DNA of 64,000 nt from Candidatus Pelagisphaera phototrophica (GCF_014529625.1 NZ_CP076039.1:372001-436000), one strand, 5' to 3'; positions 38,940 to 51,330 are shown, counted from the stretch's first letter. A program made the numbers and translations. Notes: generated by a model from the sequence alone, not told the origin.

Positions 38940-39644
38940 ATGGTAGCATCAGAAGAGCCTAAGAAAATACTGGTCGTCGATGACGAGGTCGACGTTACCG
39001 AATTGCTCGGTTATAATCTGAAACAGAGAGGTTTCCTGACGCAATCTGTCAACGACCCCAGGCAGGTTCTGGAAGCGGTTCGCGCTTTCAAACCAGATCT
39101 GATTGTGTTGGATATTATGATGCCGGATCTGAGTGGGATTCAGGTTTGTCGGCTGATTAGGCAAGAGAGCAGTCTCAAAGAAATCCCGATTATATTCCTG
39201 AGTGCGAAAACTGAAGAGGGGGATCGTATTGAGGGATTTGAAAGCGGCGCCGATGACTATGTGTGCAAACCATTCAGTCCCAAGGAGTTAGTTTTGCGTG
39301 TCTCCGCGATACTCAAGCGAGGATTAGAAGGGTATGAGGCCGTAAGTGTTCTTAATGTAAATGGAATCAATCTGGACGTTGAGCACCACCGCGTTCAGGT
39401 GAAAGAGAGACCTGTCGAGCTGACCGCGACGGAGTTTCGGCTTCTCAGGCTTCTGATGCAGGAGCGAGGCAAGGTTCAAACCCGCGAAACGCTGCTTCAA
39501 AAAGTTTGGAACTATGAGAACGACATTGAAACCCGCACCGTCGATACACACATGAGACGATTGCGTGAAAAACTTGGGGATGAAGGTTCTTGGCTTGAGA
39601 CTGTGAGAGGGGTGGGGTATCGGATGATTGAAAACCGGTCGTAG
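38940..39644 (+). CDS. phoB: PhoB-like response regulator
   Basis: A 234-residue OmpR/PhoB-class regulator. The receiver domain has the acidic pocket VVDDE, phospho-acceptor Asp58 (LIVLDIMMPDLSG) and the switch Lys in YVCKPFSPKEL; the C-terminal winged helix shows LTATEFRLLRLLMQERGKV and VDTHMRRLREKLG. Together with the PhoR-like kinase and the direct repeat upstream, phosphate response is the best guess. pst or phoU genes are not in the window, so the signal is not proven. Confidence 0.85.
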   Translation: MVASEEPKKILVVDDEVDVTELLGYNLKQRGFLTQSVNDPRQVLEAVRAFKPDLIVLDIMMPDLSGIQVCRLIRQESSLKEIPIIFLSAKTEEGDRIEGFESGADDYVCKPFSPKELVLRVSAILKRGLEGYEAVSVLNVNGINLDVEHHRVQVKERPVELTATEFRLLRLLMQERGKVQTRETLLQKVWNYENDIETRTVDTHMRRLREKLGDEGSWLETVRGVGYRMIENRS

Positions 39645-40956
39645 CCGGATTCTATCACTGATGTCCTATTTTTTGTTAGCCGTCACAGCGATAATCGCGG
39701 CCCTGTACGCTTTAAGATACTACAGGCAGAAGCGTGCGATTAGACTGCTTTCGGAATCCCTGGCCACACGAACGTCGATACTCACCCATTCCTCAGAGTT
39801 TCGTGGTACTAGTCGGAATTGGATGGAGCTTGTGGGTGAGCTGAATAAATTGATTGCTGAGATCGATCGCTTGGATAAGCAAAGCTCCGATCGCTTGAGA
39901 CAAATTGAGACGACGCTCGGCAATCTACAAGAGGGGGTTCTCATAGTAGATCGAGATAATTATATCCTATTGGTTAACAATGCCTTGCAGAAACTCTTTC
40001 CCGCTCTAGGAGCCAGTGTTGGCAAGCGAGTGGAAAGTGGGCTCCACAGCTCGGAATTCCTTGAGTTCATACGAGAAGTAAAGCGAGCGGGTGGGGGCAT
40101 CGGCAAGGAAATCGTCTTTTCGGACCCTCAGGGAGATGTATGGATGGAGGTTTCGGCCGCACGTCTTGAGGCGGCAGAAGAGGCGAACACCCCTTGGTAT
40201 TTATTTGTTCTGCACAATACGACAAAGCTCAAAGTGCTCGAGAGCATGCGAAAGCAATTCGTAGCGAATGCGTCTCACGAATTGAAAACCCCTGTTTCGG
40301 TCATCAAGGGATACGCGGAAACGCTCGTGGCGGATCATGCCGGGATGGAAATTGAAGATCGCCATCGGTTTCTCGATGTTATCCAACGTCATTCAGAGCG
40401 CCTGGCGTTGCTTATTAACGAATTGCTGAGCCTTTCTCGTTTAGAAAATGAATCGCCTAAGCTAGAGTTGTCCGCGATCGATGTTACTGGTTGGCTCAAG
40501 GAATTATCATTCGATTACCGTCAAAGTTTAGGCTTGGAAGGACGAGAGCTGTTATTGAATTTGCCCGAGAAGCGATCAGTCATGCTCAGGATTGATGTTC
40601 TGAAGATTCGGCAAGTACTTGATAATCTGGTGGAAAACGCGAAGAAATACACCCCAGCCGAAGGCAAAATAGGGATAGGGTGTTCAATCGAGGAGAATTC
40701 GATCGAAATCTGGGTAGAGGACGAAGGGCCTGGGGTTCCAGAGGCAGACCTTTCGCGTATCTTCGAGCGCTTCTACCGCGTGGACAAAGGCCGCTCCAGA
40801 GATACGGGTGGAACGGGTCTAGGGCTGAGTATCGTAAAGCACATCATCGACTGGCACAAAGGGCGTGTATGGGCAGAAAATGTTGGTAACCAGGGACTTC
40901 GCGTTTCCTTCCGTCTACCGGTGGCGGAAAGTCCTGTGGTTGCAAAGGCGATCTAA
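39628..40956 (+). CDS. phoR: PhoR-like sensor histidine kinase
   Basis: A 442-residue membrane kinase: one N-terminal helix (SYFLLAVTAIIAALYALRYY), a short HAMP-like/coiled region, a PAS domain at about 105-190, the HisKA site NASHELKTPVSVIKGYAET with His217, and an ATPase domain (LDNLVENAKKYTP, EDEGPGVPE, GGTGLGLSIVKHI). There is no large periplasmic domain, as in PhoR. The TTG start at 39628 overlaps phoB by 17 bases and follows GAGAGGGGTGGGG; ATG 39661, giving MSYFLLAV, is the alternative. Confidence 0.85.
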   Translation: MKTGRSRILSLMSYFLLAVTAIIAALYALRYYRQKRAIRLLSESLATRTSILTHSSEFRGTSRNWMELVGELNKLIAEIDRLDKQSSDRLRQIETTLGNLQEGVLIVDRDNYILLVNNALQKLFPALGASVGKRVESGLHSSEFLEFIREVKRAGGGIGKEIVFSDPQGDVWMEVSAARLEAAEEANTPWYLFVLHNTTKLKVLESMRKQFVANASHELKTPVSVIKGYAETLVADHAGMEIEDRHRFLDVIQRHSERLALLINELLSLSRLENESPKLELSAIDVTGWLKELSFDYRQSLGLEGRELLLNLPEKRSVMLRIDVLKIRQVLDNLVENAKKYTPAEGKIGIGCSIEENSIEIWVEDEGPGVPEADLSRIFERFYRVDKGRSRDTGGTGLGLSIVKHIIDWHKGRVWAENVGNQGLRVSFRLPVAESPVVAKAI

Positions 40957-41583
40957 ATGGCAACTGATCGAAAGTTACTAGGGGAGGCTACAACCAGCTT
41001 GAAGGAGCATCAGCAGCGAGTTGCACAGCGGAAGTCCTTGTTAAACGCGAAACTCAAGTCTTGCCTCTCTGGTAAGTCCCGCATTGTTCTAGAGATCGGT
41101 TGTGGACATGGGCATTGGCTTACAGATTTTGCAGCCGCCAATAAGGAGGTGCTCTGCGTTGGGATAGATTTGATTGGGAATCGAATCGAGCGAGCGAATC
41201 GAAAGGCGAGTAGGGTAGGGCTGGATAACGTTCACTTTCTGAAAGCGGAAGCGAACGAGTTTTTGGATCAGTTGCCGGTCGGCCTAGGGATTGAGTTGGT
41301 ATTTATCCTATTCCCGGATCCGTGGCCGAAGAAGAGGCACTGGAAGAACCGTATAATGAACACCGGATTTCTCGATAAGCTCTCCGATCGTTGTCTGGAA
41401 GGCACTAGGCTCCACTTTCGAACGGATCACCGAGATTATTTCGACTGGGCTGCAAATGCAGTCGCTTTTGCTGGGAAATGGAATTTGTTGAGTGATGCTC
41501 CTTGGCTTTTTGAGCGTGAAACCGTGTTCCAGTCAAAAGCTGATTCCTACCAATCCTTGATTGTGGAAAAACGTAAGATTTGA
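40957..41583 (+). CDS. trmB: tRNA (guanine46-N7)-methyltransferase
   Basis: Methylates G46 in the variable loop of tRNAs. The 208-residue protein has the SAM site VLEIGCGHGHWLTDFA and the family signature FPDPWPKKRHWKNRIM. Its ATG directly follows the kinase stop with no gap, so it is cotranslated with the phoBR pair, an arrangement without evident functional reason. Confidence 0.95.
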   Translation: MATDRKLLGEATTSLKEHQQRVAQRKSLLNAKLKSCLSGKSRIVLEIGCGHGHWLTDFAAANKEVLCVGIDLIGNRIERANRKASRVGLDNVHFLKAEANEFLDQLPVGLGIELVFILFPDPWPKKRHWKNRIMNTGFLDKLSDRCLEGTRLHFRTDHRDYFDWAANAVAFAGKWNLLSDAPWLFERETVFQSKADSYQSLIVEKRKI

Positions 41584-41591
41584 TCCGCGGA

Positions 41592-41798
41592 TCAGCTAAA
41601 GGCAACAAGCGCAACAACTTGTACTGCGATTGCGAGTACGAGAAGAACAAAGCCAAAAAGGTAAAATGTGTCGAACGCCCTTCGTTTAAAAAGAGACGGG
41701 TCCTTTGGTCGAAGCGTGGACGCTCGAACGGCGGACTTTGCTGCTCGTTGATTGTCCTTCACTTCAAAAATTGCTTCCGATAGGTCTCTTTTTGCCAT
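41592..41798 (-). CDS. small hypothetical protein with C-terminal membrane helix
   Basis: A frame of 68 residues from ATG 41798 (longer from 41831 or TTG 41888), with a basic, polar N-terminal part (MAKRDLSEAIFEVKDNQRAA) and one C-terminal helix (FYLFGFVLLVLAIAVQVVAL), a tail-anchored layout. It sits on the minus strand just before atpB, where atpI often lies on the plus strand, but it does not resemble AtpI. I do not recognise the family, and it may not be a real gene. Confidence 0.35.
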   Translation of the reverse strand: MAKRDLSEAIFEVKDNQRAAKSAVRASTLRPKDPSLFKRRAFDTFYLFGFVLLVLAIAVQVVALVAFS

Positions 41799-41983
41799 AG
41801 TTTGAAAGTCGATTCGATGGGAGCGGCCCATTTTGAAAACCGCTTCTACTGTTGGGAACTGTTGTAAATCAGATGTTATTTTCTTCAATTCAAATCATAT
41901 AGATTGGATTTGAGCTTAGAGAGTTGACGCACGCAAATCCATCTATCAACAACACGTTTTCTTAAGGCCATATTGCTATTAAG

Positions 41984-43128
<1,145 letters not shown>

Positions 43129-43139
43129 AAAGATTTAGT

Positions 43140-43173
43140 GGTGAGCCACTCCAGACGGGTGGCTCACCTTTTT
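43140..43173 (+). terminator. hairpin with T-run between atpE and atpF
   Basis: GGTGAGCCAC and GTGGCTCACC form a perfect ten-pair stem around a nine-base loop, followed by TTTTT. It begins 12 bases after the atpE stop, inside the operon. It may be a partial terminator or a 3' stabiliser raising subunit c output relative to the genes behind it. Confidence 0.75.
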
Positions 43174-43192
43174 AAATATCATTAATCTACTC

Positions 43193-43756
43193 ATGATCGA
43201 CCTCATTTCAGTAATTGCTGCCGCAGATCCGCATGCCGCGGCTGAATCTGCAGGCCTCGTGGAGAAGTTCGGCATTCACGTGGGTCACATCGTGATGCAG
43301 GTGATCAGCTTTTCGATTCTTGCCTACGTACTCTATCGATTTGCTTTTAAACCTGTTCTTGCGACCCTTGATGATCGCAACAGCCAAATCGCTGATGGGC
43401 TGAAGTACGCGGAAGACATGAAGTCCAAGTTAGCGGAAGCTGAGGCTGAGCACAAAGAGATTATTCAAAAGGCGTCTCAGGAAGCGCAGCAGATTGTGAA
43501 CGAAGCGAGAACCGTAGCCGAAGAGAATATATCGAAGTCTTCCCAGGATGCTGTCGTTCGGGCCGAGGAGATCATCTCAAAAGCGGAGCAGCAGATCGAA
43601 ATGGATCGGAAGAAAATGCTGTCCGAGGCAAGAAGCGAGATTGCCCGGCTCGTCGTGTCCACGACCAGCAAGGTCCTTTCAAAGGAGTTGTCTGCCGACG
43701 ACCGAAATCGTTATACCGAATCAGCCAGTTCTCAGTTGGTCGAGAGCAGCAATTAA
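43193..43756 (+). CDS. atpF: ATP synthase F0 subunit b
   Basis: Stator stalk subunit of 187 residues. One N-terminal membrane helix (about 32-50; GHIVMQVISFSILAYVLYRF) precedes a long Ala/Glu/Lys coiled coil (AEAEHKEIIQKASQEAQQIV). AFKPVLATLDDR is the usual junction sequence. A single b gene is present, so the stalk is a homodimer. Confidence 0.93.
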   Translation: MIDLISVIAAADPHAAAESAGLVEKFGIHVGHIVMQVISFSILAYVLYRFAFKPVLATLDDRNSQIADGLKYAEDMKSKLAEAEAEHKEIIQKASQEAQQIVNEARTVAEENISKSSQDAVVRAEEIISKAEQQIEMDRKKMLSEARSEIARLVVSTTSKVLSKELSADDRNRYTESASSQLVESSN

Positions 43757-43769
43757 TTTATTGAGCTCC

Positions 43770-44165
43770 ATGAAGCAGGACAAGCAGATCAAAAATTTCG
43801 CCAAGCAGCTTCTCCAGGCCAGCCTAGATAGTGGCGAGGTGTCTGCGGAGCGGGTTGACGGAGTCCTTAAATCCTTGTCCAAGAATCCTCCTCGCCACCA
43901 TGTCGCAACTTTAAAGACGTATTTAAAGCTTGTCGAAAGGGAAGTGGCCAAAGGCACCGCTGTCATTAACTACGCTGGCGAGCTTAGCTCCGACATGATC
44001 GCAGGAATCGTAAATCAACTTTCTGCAAAGTATGGACGCACCATCACTTCCGTCTTACGTGAAGACCCTAGTCTAATTGCGGGATTGCGCGTGGTGGTTG
44101 ATTGTGACGTCTATGATGCCTCGATCGCCAGTAGCCTTGCCTCCCTAGAAACCTCACTCTCCTAA
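43770..44165 (+). CDS. atpH: ATP synthase F1 subunit delta, short form
   Basis: Links the b stalk to the top of the alpha3beta3 head. Only 131 residues are encoded from ATG 43770 (134 from TTG 43761), whereas about 175-180 is usual. The C-terminal portion is well kept (QLSAKYGRTI; REDPSLIAGLRVVVDCDVYDAS), so the shortening affects the N-terminal helical domain. Gene order and spacing leave no doubt about identity. I see no frameshift; the frame upstream of 43,761 is the shadow of atpF. Confidence 0.85.
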   Translation: MKQDKQIKNFAKQLLQASLDSGEVSAERVDGVLKSLSKNPPRHHVATLKTYLKLVEREVAKGTAVINYAGELSSDMIAGIVNQLSAKYGRTITSVLREDPSLIAGLRVVVDCDVYDASIASSLASLETSLS

Positions 44166-44203
44166 TTTTTCCTTAGAATCCATTTAATAAATACAGAAGT
44201 ATA

Positions 44204-45739
44204 ATGAGTTCCGTCATCGAACAGATTGAACAGCAGATAGCAAATATCCAAACGAAAACCGTTGCCACCAATACCGGCAAGATCTTGTCCGTCGGTGATG
44301 GCGTAGCGAAGATCGATGGGCTTTCGGAAGTGATGTACAACGAAATGATCGATTTCCCTGGTGGAGCGATCGGGATCGCTTTGAATTTGGAGGAAGACGA
44401 AGTAGGAGCGGTTATTCTTGGTGAGTCAAATCACTTGAAAGAGGGCGACGAAGTAAAATGTACGGGAACCCTGCTTTCAGTTCCGGTTGGAAAAGGGATG
44501 CTCGGCCGAGTAGTGGATGCATTGGGTCGTCCGGTTGATGGTAAGGGTGCGATCGATACAACGGAATCTTATCCCGTTGAGAAAATAGCCCCCGGAATTA
44601 TCGAGCGGAAATCTGTGGACCAGCCACTTATGACCGGTATCCAGGCAATCGATTCGATGATTCCGATTGGTCGTGGTCAGCGTGAGCTCATTATTGGTGA
44701 CCGTGGAACGGGTAAAACAACGATCGCGATTGATACGATTATCAACCAGGCGAACATCAATAAGGTGGGGCTCGCTTCGGGCGATCCTGATTTCCGTCCG
44801 GTTTATTCCATTTACGTCGCCGTAGGACAAAAGAATTCAAACGTCGCTCGTACCTTGGGCGTTCTGGAAGAAAAAGGTGCCCTTGAGTATACGATTGTGG
44901 TTTCGGCACCGGCAGCTGACTCGGCAGCGAATCAGTATTTGGCTCCCTATACAGGGGCAGCTTTGGGCGAATGGTTTATGGCCAATGGTCAGGATGCCTT
45001 GATCGTCTATGATGATCTTTCTAAGCACGCGGCGGCCTACCGTCAGATGTCTTTGATTTTGAAACGACCATCGGGACGTGAAGCCTATCCGGGAGATGTT
45101 TTCTATCTTCACTCACGGCTGCTCGAACGCTCGGCTCGGGTCAATGAAGACAATGGTAATGGATCCCTCACAGCGCTTCCCATCATTGAAACGTTGGCCG
45201 GTGACCTTTCCGCCTACATCCCGACTAATGTAATTTCGATTACAGATGGGCAGATCTTTTTAGAAACCGATCTTTTCAACCAAGGCATCCGTCCTGCTGT
45301 ATCAGTGGGACTTTCCGTATCTCGAGTAGGATCTGCTGCCCAGATTAAAGCGACTAAGCAAGTCGCGGGTAAGATCAAACTTGAGCTGGCTCAGTTCCGT
45401 GAATTGGCGGCGTTTGCCCAGTTTGGTTCCGACCTCGATGCCAAAACGAGAGCTCAGCTAGATCGTGGCGCGCGGATTGTAGAGCTTTTTAAGCAACCCG
45501 CTTTCAACCCAATTGCGATTGAGCAGCAAGTAGGTGTGCTTTGGGCGATGCAGAATAATTACTTCGACGATATCGACGTCTCCAAAATGGTATCGGCTAG
45601 TGATTCCCTGAGAGATTTCCTAGTATCCCGAAAAGAAGCATTACTTACCAGCATACGCGAGAAGGCTAAGATTGACGACGATCTCTCAAGCCAGCTTAAA
45701 ACTGCTGTTGATGAGTGGAAAAACAGTTTTCAGGCATAG
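44204..45739 (+). CDS. atpA: ATP synthase F1 subunit alpha
   Basis: Non-catalytic nucleotide-binding subunit of the head, 511 residues. Walker A is [32 protein letters not shown] and the alpha signature [17 protein letters not shown] appear here as a variant, [17 protein letters not shown]. It follows atpH by 38 bases. The leader is A/T-rich with no Shine-Dalgarno sequence. Confidence 0.97.
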   Translation: MSSVIEQIEQQIANIQTKTVATNTGKILSVGDGVAKIDGLSEVMYNEMIDFPGGAIGIALNLEEDEVGAVILGESNHLKEGDEVKCTGTLLSVPVGKGMLGRVVDALGRPVDGKGAIDTTESYPVEKIAPGIIERKSVDQPLMTGIQAIDSMIPIGRGQRELIIGDRGTGKTTIAIDTIINQANINKVGLASGDPDFRPVYSIYVAVGQKNSNVARTLGVLEEKGALEYTIVVSAPAADSAANQYLAPYTGAALGEWFMANGQDALIVYDDLSKHAAAYRQMSLILKRPSGREAYPGDVFYLHSRLLERSARVNEDNGNGSLTALPIIETLAGDLSAYIPTNVISITDGQIFLETDLFNQGIRPAVSVGLSVSRVGSAAQIKATKQVAGKIKLELAQFRELAAFAQFGSDLDAKTRAQLDRGARIVELFKQPAFNPIAIEQQVGVLWAMQNNYFDDIDVSKMVSASDSLRDFLVSRKEALLTSIREKAKIDDDLSSQLKTAVDEWKNSFQA

Positions 45740-45782
45740 CGGACGGCAAATACTAGTTAGCTGCGATTAACGATTCTAAAGA

Positions 45783-46658
45783 ATGCCAAATCTAAGAGAA
45801 ATCCGCCGCCGTATTAAGTCGGTTAAGAATACTCGCCAAATTACAAAGGCGATGGAGCTTGTTGCGGCCTCGAAGATGAAAAAGGCGCAGCAAGCAGCTA
45901 TCTCTGGGCAACCATACGCAGCCTTGCTCGCAGAAACGCTTTCCCATATTTCGTCTCGTATTGAGGAACTGGATCATCCGTTTTTCAAGGAGCGGGAAGT
46001 TAAGACAAGAGGTATCATTATTGTCAGTACAGACCGTGGATTGTGTGGACCTTTGAATGGAAATTTAATTCGCGAGATCTTAAACTCCAAAGAAGAGATG
46101 AAGTTCGTGAGTGTCGGTAGAAAAGGAAGACAATTCCTTAGCCGGACAAATCGCGACTTGCTGGCCGATTTTGAGATTGGAGACGCGGTTAAATATACGA
46201 AAGTTAAGCAGCTTACGGAGTTTATGATCGATAAGTACCTCTCTGGCGAAGTGGATACGGTCGAGATTTTGTACCCTCGTTTTGTAAACGTACTGACTCA
46301 AGCTCCTTCATTCGGGAAACTACTTCCAATTACAGGACTGGACGACATGATTACAGAGTTGCGGGGCAAAGATTCCCAACCTTTTGAATCGTCCAGTGAT
46401 GATCGCAATTTCGTTTTCGAGCCGGATCCTGTCTCGATTTTGAACGAACTTCTACCGCTTTTCGTTGATCGCCAAGCGTACCAAGCAATTCTGAGTGCCC
46501 GAGCTTCAGAGCATAGTGCACGAATGGTTGCTATGAAAACCGCTAAAGACAATGCCTCGAAACTACTTGATTCACTTACATTGCAATTCAACAAAGCGCG
46601 TCAAGCTGCCATTACCCAAGAAATCCTAGAAATCGCAGCTGCTACCTCGCAAGAATAG
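45783..46658 (+). CDS. atpG: ATP synthase F1 subunit gamma
   Basis: The central rotor shaft, 291 residues. The N-terminal helix (LREIRRRIKSVKNTRQITKA, then MELVAASKMKKAQ) and the C-terminal helix (FNKARQAAITQEILEIAAAT) that form the coiled coil are both intact, as is STDRGLCGPLNGNLIRE. It lies in normal operon order between alpha and beta. Confidence 0.96.
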   Translation: MPNLREIRRRIKSVKNTRQITKAMELVAASKMKKAQQAAISGQPYAALLAETLSHISSRIEELDHPFFKEREVKTRGIIIVSTDRGLCGPLNGNLIREILNSKEEMKFVSVGRKGRQFLSRTNRDLLADFEIGDAVKYTKVKQLTEFMIDKYLSGEVDTVEILYPRFVNVLTQAPSFGKLLPITGLDDMITELRGKDSQPFESSSDDRNFVFEPDPVSILNELLPLFVDRQAYQAILSARASEHSARMVAMKTAKDNASKLLDSLTLQFNKARQAAITQEILEIAAATSQE

Positions 46659-46696
46659 GCGACTAACTAAACACTTTCCCAATTCATCTTTAATAA

Positions 46697-48121
<1,425 letters not shown>

Positions 48122-48147
48122 ATTTGTAATCCCCCCAGTAAAACCAA

Positions 48148-48549
48148 ATGAATATCGAAATCGTTACACCAGAGGCCAGAGTCTACGAGGATACGATTGA
48201 ATCTGTAGTTATGCCGACGACTTCAGGAGAGATCGATATTCTTCCAGGCCACATTCCAATCGTGACCGAGGTACAAGCCGGTGAGCTTATCGTTTCGAAA
48301 TCCGGAACCCGTCAAAGTTTAGCCATTAGCAAAGGCTTTGCCCAATGCGTAGGCGATAAGATCTCAATTCTAGCAGAAGACGCGATTCACATCGACGAAA
48401 TCGATGAATCCGCGGTGGAGGAGGCCCAAAAACGTGCGGAAGAGGCTCTCGCCACAATGGAAAAAATGTCCGACGAAGAAGTGGCCATGCTAGAAACACA
48501 AATTTCGTATGCTAGAGCACAAATTCTGGTTAAGCGGAAAAGAAAGTAG
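48148..48549 (+). CDS. atpC: ATP synthase F1 subunit epsilon
   Basis: Regulates ATP hydrolysis and ties the shaft to the c ring. The 133 residues show the beta-sandwich (VYEDTIESVVMPTTSGEIDI; LPGHIPIVTEVQAGEL) and two C-terminal helices (EEAQKRAEEALATMEKM). It closes the ATP synthase operon and is the last core-type gene before the AT-rich accessory region. Confidence 0.95.
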   Translation: MNIEIVTPEARVYEDTIESVVMPTTSGEIDILPGHIPIVTEVQAGELIVSKSGTRQSLAISKGFAQCVGDKISILAEDAIHIDEIDESAVEEAQKRAEEALATMEKMSDEEVAMLETQISYARAQILVKRKRK

Positions 48550-48621
48550 CCTACAAGGCATACAAGAGCAAATCGAAATCAATTCAACTAAAACACATTA
48601 GCGTGTCGCATTGGTGTTTCA

Positions 48622-49407
48622 ATGCAAAATGAACTAAATAAAATTTTAAGAGATTCGTTCTTCTATTCAAAGTCTGAGTTTACTACCAAATATCGAGATT
48701 CGGTTATAGGCGGGCTCTGGATCGTACTAAATCCTATCCTTATGTTAGGATTGTATGTCTTGGTATTTGGATATATCTTTGGGGGAAGCTTTAGTCCTTC
48801 AGGTACTAAAATGGAGTATGGAATAGGGATATATGTTGGCCTTTCTCTTTATGGTTTAATTGGTGAAACTCTGAGTTCGGCACCAAACCTAATATTGTCG
48901 AAAAGCGGATTGGTTGGTAAGATATCGTTCCCGTTGGAGATTATTCCTCTGACAAGCCTGTTACAATCAATATACAGATTTTTAATATCGATCTTTATTT
49001 CTCTCATTTTTGCGATTTTTTATAAATTGGAAATTAGCCCAATTTTGTTTATTTTGCCGATAATAGTGGTACCAGTATTATTATTAGCCTGTGGAATAGC
49101 CTTTTTGTTTTCTGCACTAGGTGTTTTTTTTAGAGATCTTCAGAATGTTACTAATTTGCTCAGTAGGGGATTATTTTTCGCTTCCGCGATATTCTATCCA
49201 ATAAATTCAATACCGGAGGATATTTTTAATTATTTAAAATATAATCCAGTTGTTCTGGCTATTGATTCTGCTCGAAATCTTATATTATGGGGGGAAATCC
49301 CAAATTATAACCAACTAATTTATTTATATTGTTTTTCTATCGTAACTTTTATCGTCGGTCTTACAGTGTATCGTAATCTCAAAAAAGCATTCGCAGATGT
49401 CATTTAA
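48622..49407 (+). CDS. ABC-2 type polysaccharide exporter permease (Wzm-like)
   Basis: A 261-residue membrane protein of about six helices. FTTKYRDSVIGGLWIVLNPI at the N-terminus and FFASAIFYPINSIPE near the C-terminus are typical of O-antigen and teichoic-acid exporters. With the ATPase that overlaps its end by 11 bases it should move lipid-linked glycan across the inner membrane. Base composition is far more AT-rich than the adjacent atpC, suggesting acquisition. Confidence 0.9.
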   Translation: MQNELNKILRDSFFYSKSEFTTKYRDSVIGGLWIVLNPILMLGLYVLVFGYIFGGSFSPSGTKMEYGIGIYVGLSLYGLIGETLSSAPNLILSKSGLVGKISFPLEIIPLTSLLQSIYRFLISIFISLIFAIFYKLEISPILFILPIIVVPVLLLACGIAFLFSALGVFFRDLQNVTNLLSRGLFFASAIFYPINSIPEDIFNYLKYNPVVLAIDSARNLILWGEIPNYNQLIYLYCFSIVTFIVGLTVYRNLKKAFADVI

Positions 49408-50779
49408 AGAGGCCAGAATACTAATAAAAATAGAAAACGTAAGCAAAGTTTATGAAATATGGAAGTCTCCTGCTTCAAGACTTTTAGTACCCTTTTATAA
49501 ATGGATAACAGAGAGGATAGCTTCTGGTAGACTTTCTGAAATGCTAAATAATCGCATTAATCAACAGTTAGAGCACTTTACTGCACTTTCATCAATTAAC
49601 TTTGAGTTGAGACGAGGTCAGGCAATCGGAATAGTCGGTCGCAATGGTGCAGGTAAGTCAACGTTGCTAAAAATCATTACAGGTGTTTTGCGGCCAACTA
49701 CTGGGACTGTGGTAAAAAAGGGTAGAATCAATGCACTCTTGGAGTTGGGCACTGGCTTCAATTCTGACCTAACAGGAATTGAAAATATCTATCTTAATGG
49801 TTCATTGATCGGTATCAAGAAAGCGGAGTTAGATGAGAAATTGGGTGACATTGAGAGGTTCGCTGAAATCGGGAATTTTATTAACCAACCGGTAAAAAGA
49901 TATTCGTCTGGAATGAAAATGCGTTTAGCTTTTGCTGTTACAACCTGCTTAGATCCTGATGTTCTTATCATCGATGAGGCTCTTGCTGTGGGCGACGACG
50001 CGTTTAGAAGAAAGTGCTATTCAAGAATTGAAGATTTGAGGGCTAAAGGTTGTGCACTTTTATTTGTTTCCCATGCAGCTGGAACAGTAATTCAACTTTG
50101 TGATGCTGCGATACTCTTGTCTGCGGGTAAGATGGTGCAGAAAGGTTCTCCAAAATTGGTAATCGGTACCCATCAAAGACTGATGAATGCTTCCAAGGAA
50201 GAGGAAGGTAATATAATAGAGAAAATTGAATCCGAAAATTTGGATTCACAAGAAACATTCGATAGTAAGCAGAAGCAGAAAACAGTTTCGCTTGAGGGTT
50301 TTTATGATCGGAATTTGACCTCGAAAAGCAAAGTAGAATTTGAGCCAAAAGGAGCTATAATTGAAAATATCCGCTTAACTGATTTTGAGAACAACAAACT
50401 CAACGTTTTGGAAAAAGGTAAACGGTATAGATTAAATTATGAAGTTTCATTTTGCGAAAATTGCAAATCTGTTAGATTCAGTATGCTCATCAAAACAACT
50501 GAAGGATTTGCGTTAGGCGGAATGGTTACCGATCAAATTAGCAAAGGGATAAGAAGCGTAAAAAAAGGAACACGTATATTTTTAGATTTTTATTTTCGTT
50601 GTAATTTAACACCTGGAACCTATTTTATTAACGCTGGTGTGAAGGGATTATTCGAAGAGACTGAAATATTTCATCATAGAATTCTTGACGCTTTAGTTTT
50701 CAGGGTTAGCGAAGAAGATAACAATGTTATAACTTCATTTGTAGATTTTGATATTAACTGTAAAGTTTCAACCTTGTAG
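49397..50779 (+). CDS. O-antigen ABC exporter ATPase with C-terminal glycan-binding domain (Wzt-like)
   Basis: The 460 residues hold an ATPase (about 1-260; Walker A GIVGRNGAGKSTLLK, signature RYSSGMKMRLAFAV, Walker B DVLIIDEALAVGDD) and an extra C-terminal domain (about 310-450) like Wzt_C, which recognises the capped non-reducing end of the glycan. Such two-part ATPases couple chain-end modification to export. A terminal methyl or sulfate cap could come from the methyltransferase or sulfotransferase encoded nearby (inference). Confidence 0.9.
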   Translation: MSFKEARILIKIENVSKVYEIWKSPASRLLVPFYKWITERIASGRLSEMLNNRINQQLEHFTALSSINFELRRGQAIGIVGRNGAGKSTLLKIITGVLRPTTGTVVKKGRINALLELGTGFNSDLTGIENIYLNGSLIGIKKAELDEKLGDIERFAEIGNFINQPVKRYSSGMKMRLAFAVTTCLDPDVLIIDEALAVGDDAFRRKCYSRIEDLRAKGCALLFVSHAAGTVIQLCDAAILLSAGKMVQKGSPKLVIGTHQRLMNASKEEEGNIIEKIESENLDSQETFDSKQKQKTVSLEGFYDRNLTSKSKVEFEPKGAIIENIRLTDFENNKLNVLEKGKRYRLNYEVSFCENCKSVRFSMLIKTTEGFALGGMVTDQISKGIRSVKKGTRIFLDFYFRCNLTPGTYFINAGVKGLFEETEIFHHRILDALVFRVSEEDNNVITSFVDFDINCKVSTL

Positions 50780-51271
50780 GCTGATTCTTAAACGTTTCAG
50801 ATTTTGACCTACTCCTTGTATCTGAGTTCCGCTAGAAGTGAAGGGCCTCTTTCGTCGTATTTATTGGACTGGTGGCTGATTCTAAAGTAAACATAAAGGG
50901 ATTCTAAATCGCAAATTTGGCAGAGATTATTGTTTGCATGGTTTTTGTTAGAGATTGCAGATCGATCTGACCTGATTGTGGCTGGGGCTCCAGTCATACA
51001 CTAATTGACGAATTTGGTTTAAGCTATTCGAACGGATGTCCTTTGAGTGTTTCTGGGCTAATCCATTCTGTAGAATTATCTCCACAACAATTTGTCAGCC
51101 GAAACGAGAATATACTATACAAAGTTAGCAATAGTCCAGCTCTCCATGGCTAATCCTGCGAATTCAAGTCGGACACGGGATTGACCTACCTTGCCGAGAA
51201 GATCGGCGAGGTAGTTTAGGAACTGGGGCACTTTACGCTCAGAATTCTATTAGTTAGTTTCGACTTACAGG
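50780..51271. other. gene-free spacer with one hairpin
   Basis: No coding sequence is supported. A 12-pair stem with one T-G wobble, CTACCTTGCCGA and TCGGCGAGGTAG, lies at 51,186-51,214 with a five-base loop. There is no T-run directly behind it. It may terminate the exporter operon imperfectly or be a mobile-element relic. Confidence 0.4.
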
Positions 51272-51330
51272 GTAAGCGTTAAAAAATCGACGCTCTTTCA
51301 AAATACTCATTATTTGTCTAGATTGTCTTT

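Noticed and set aside
43548-43769. Longer AtpH start inside atpF.
   Set aside because: The added residues are a frame shadow of atpF, rich in Arg/Ser/Pro and unlike any delta subunit.
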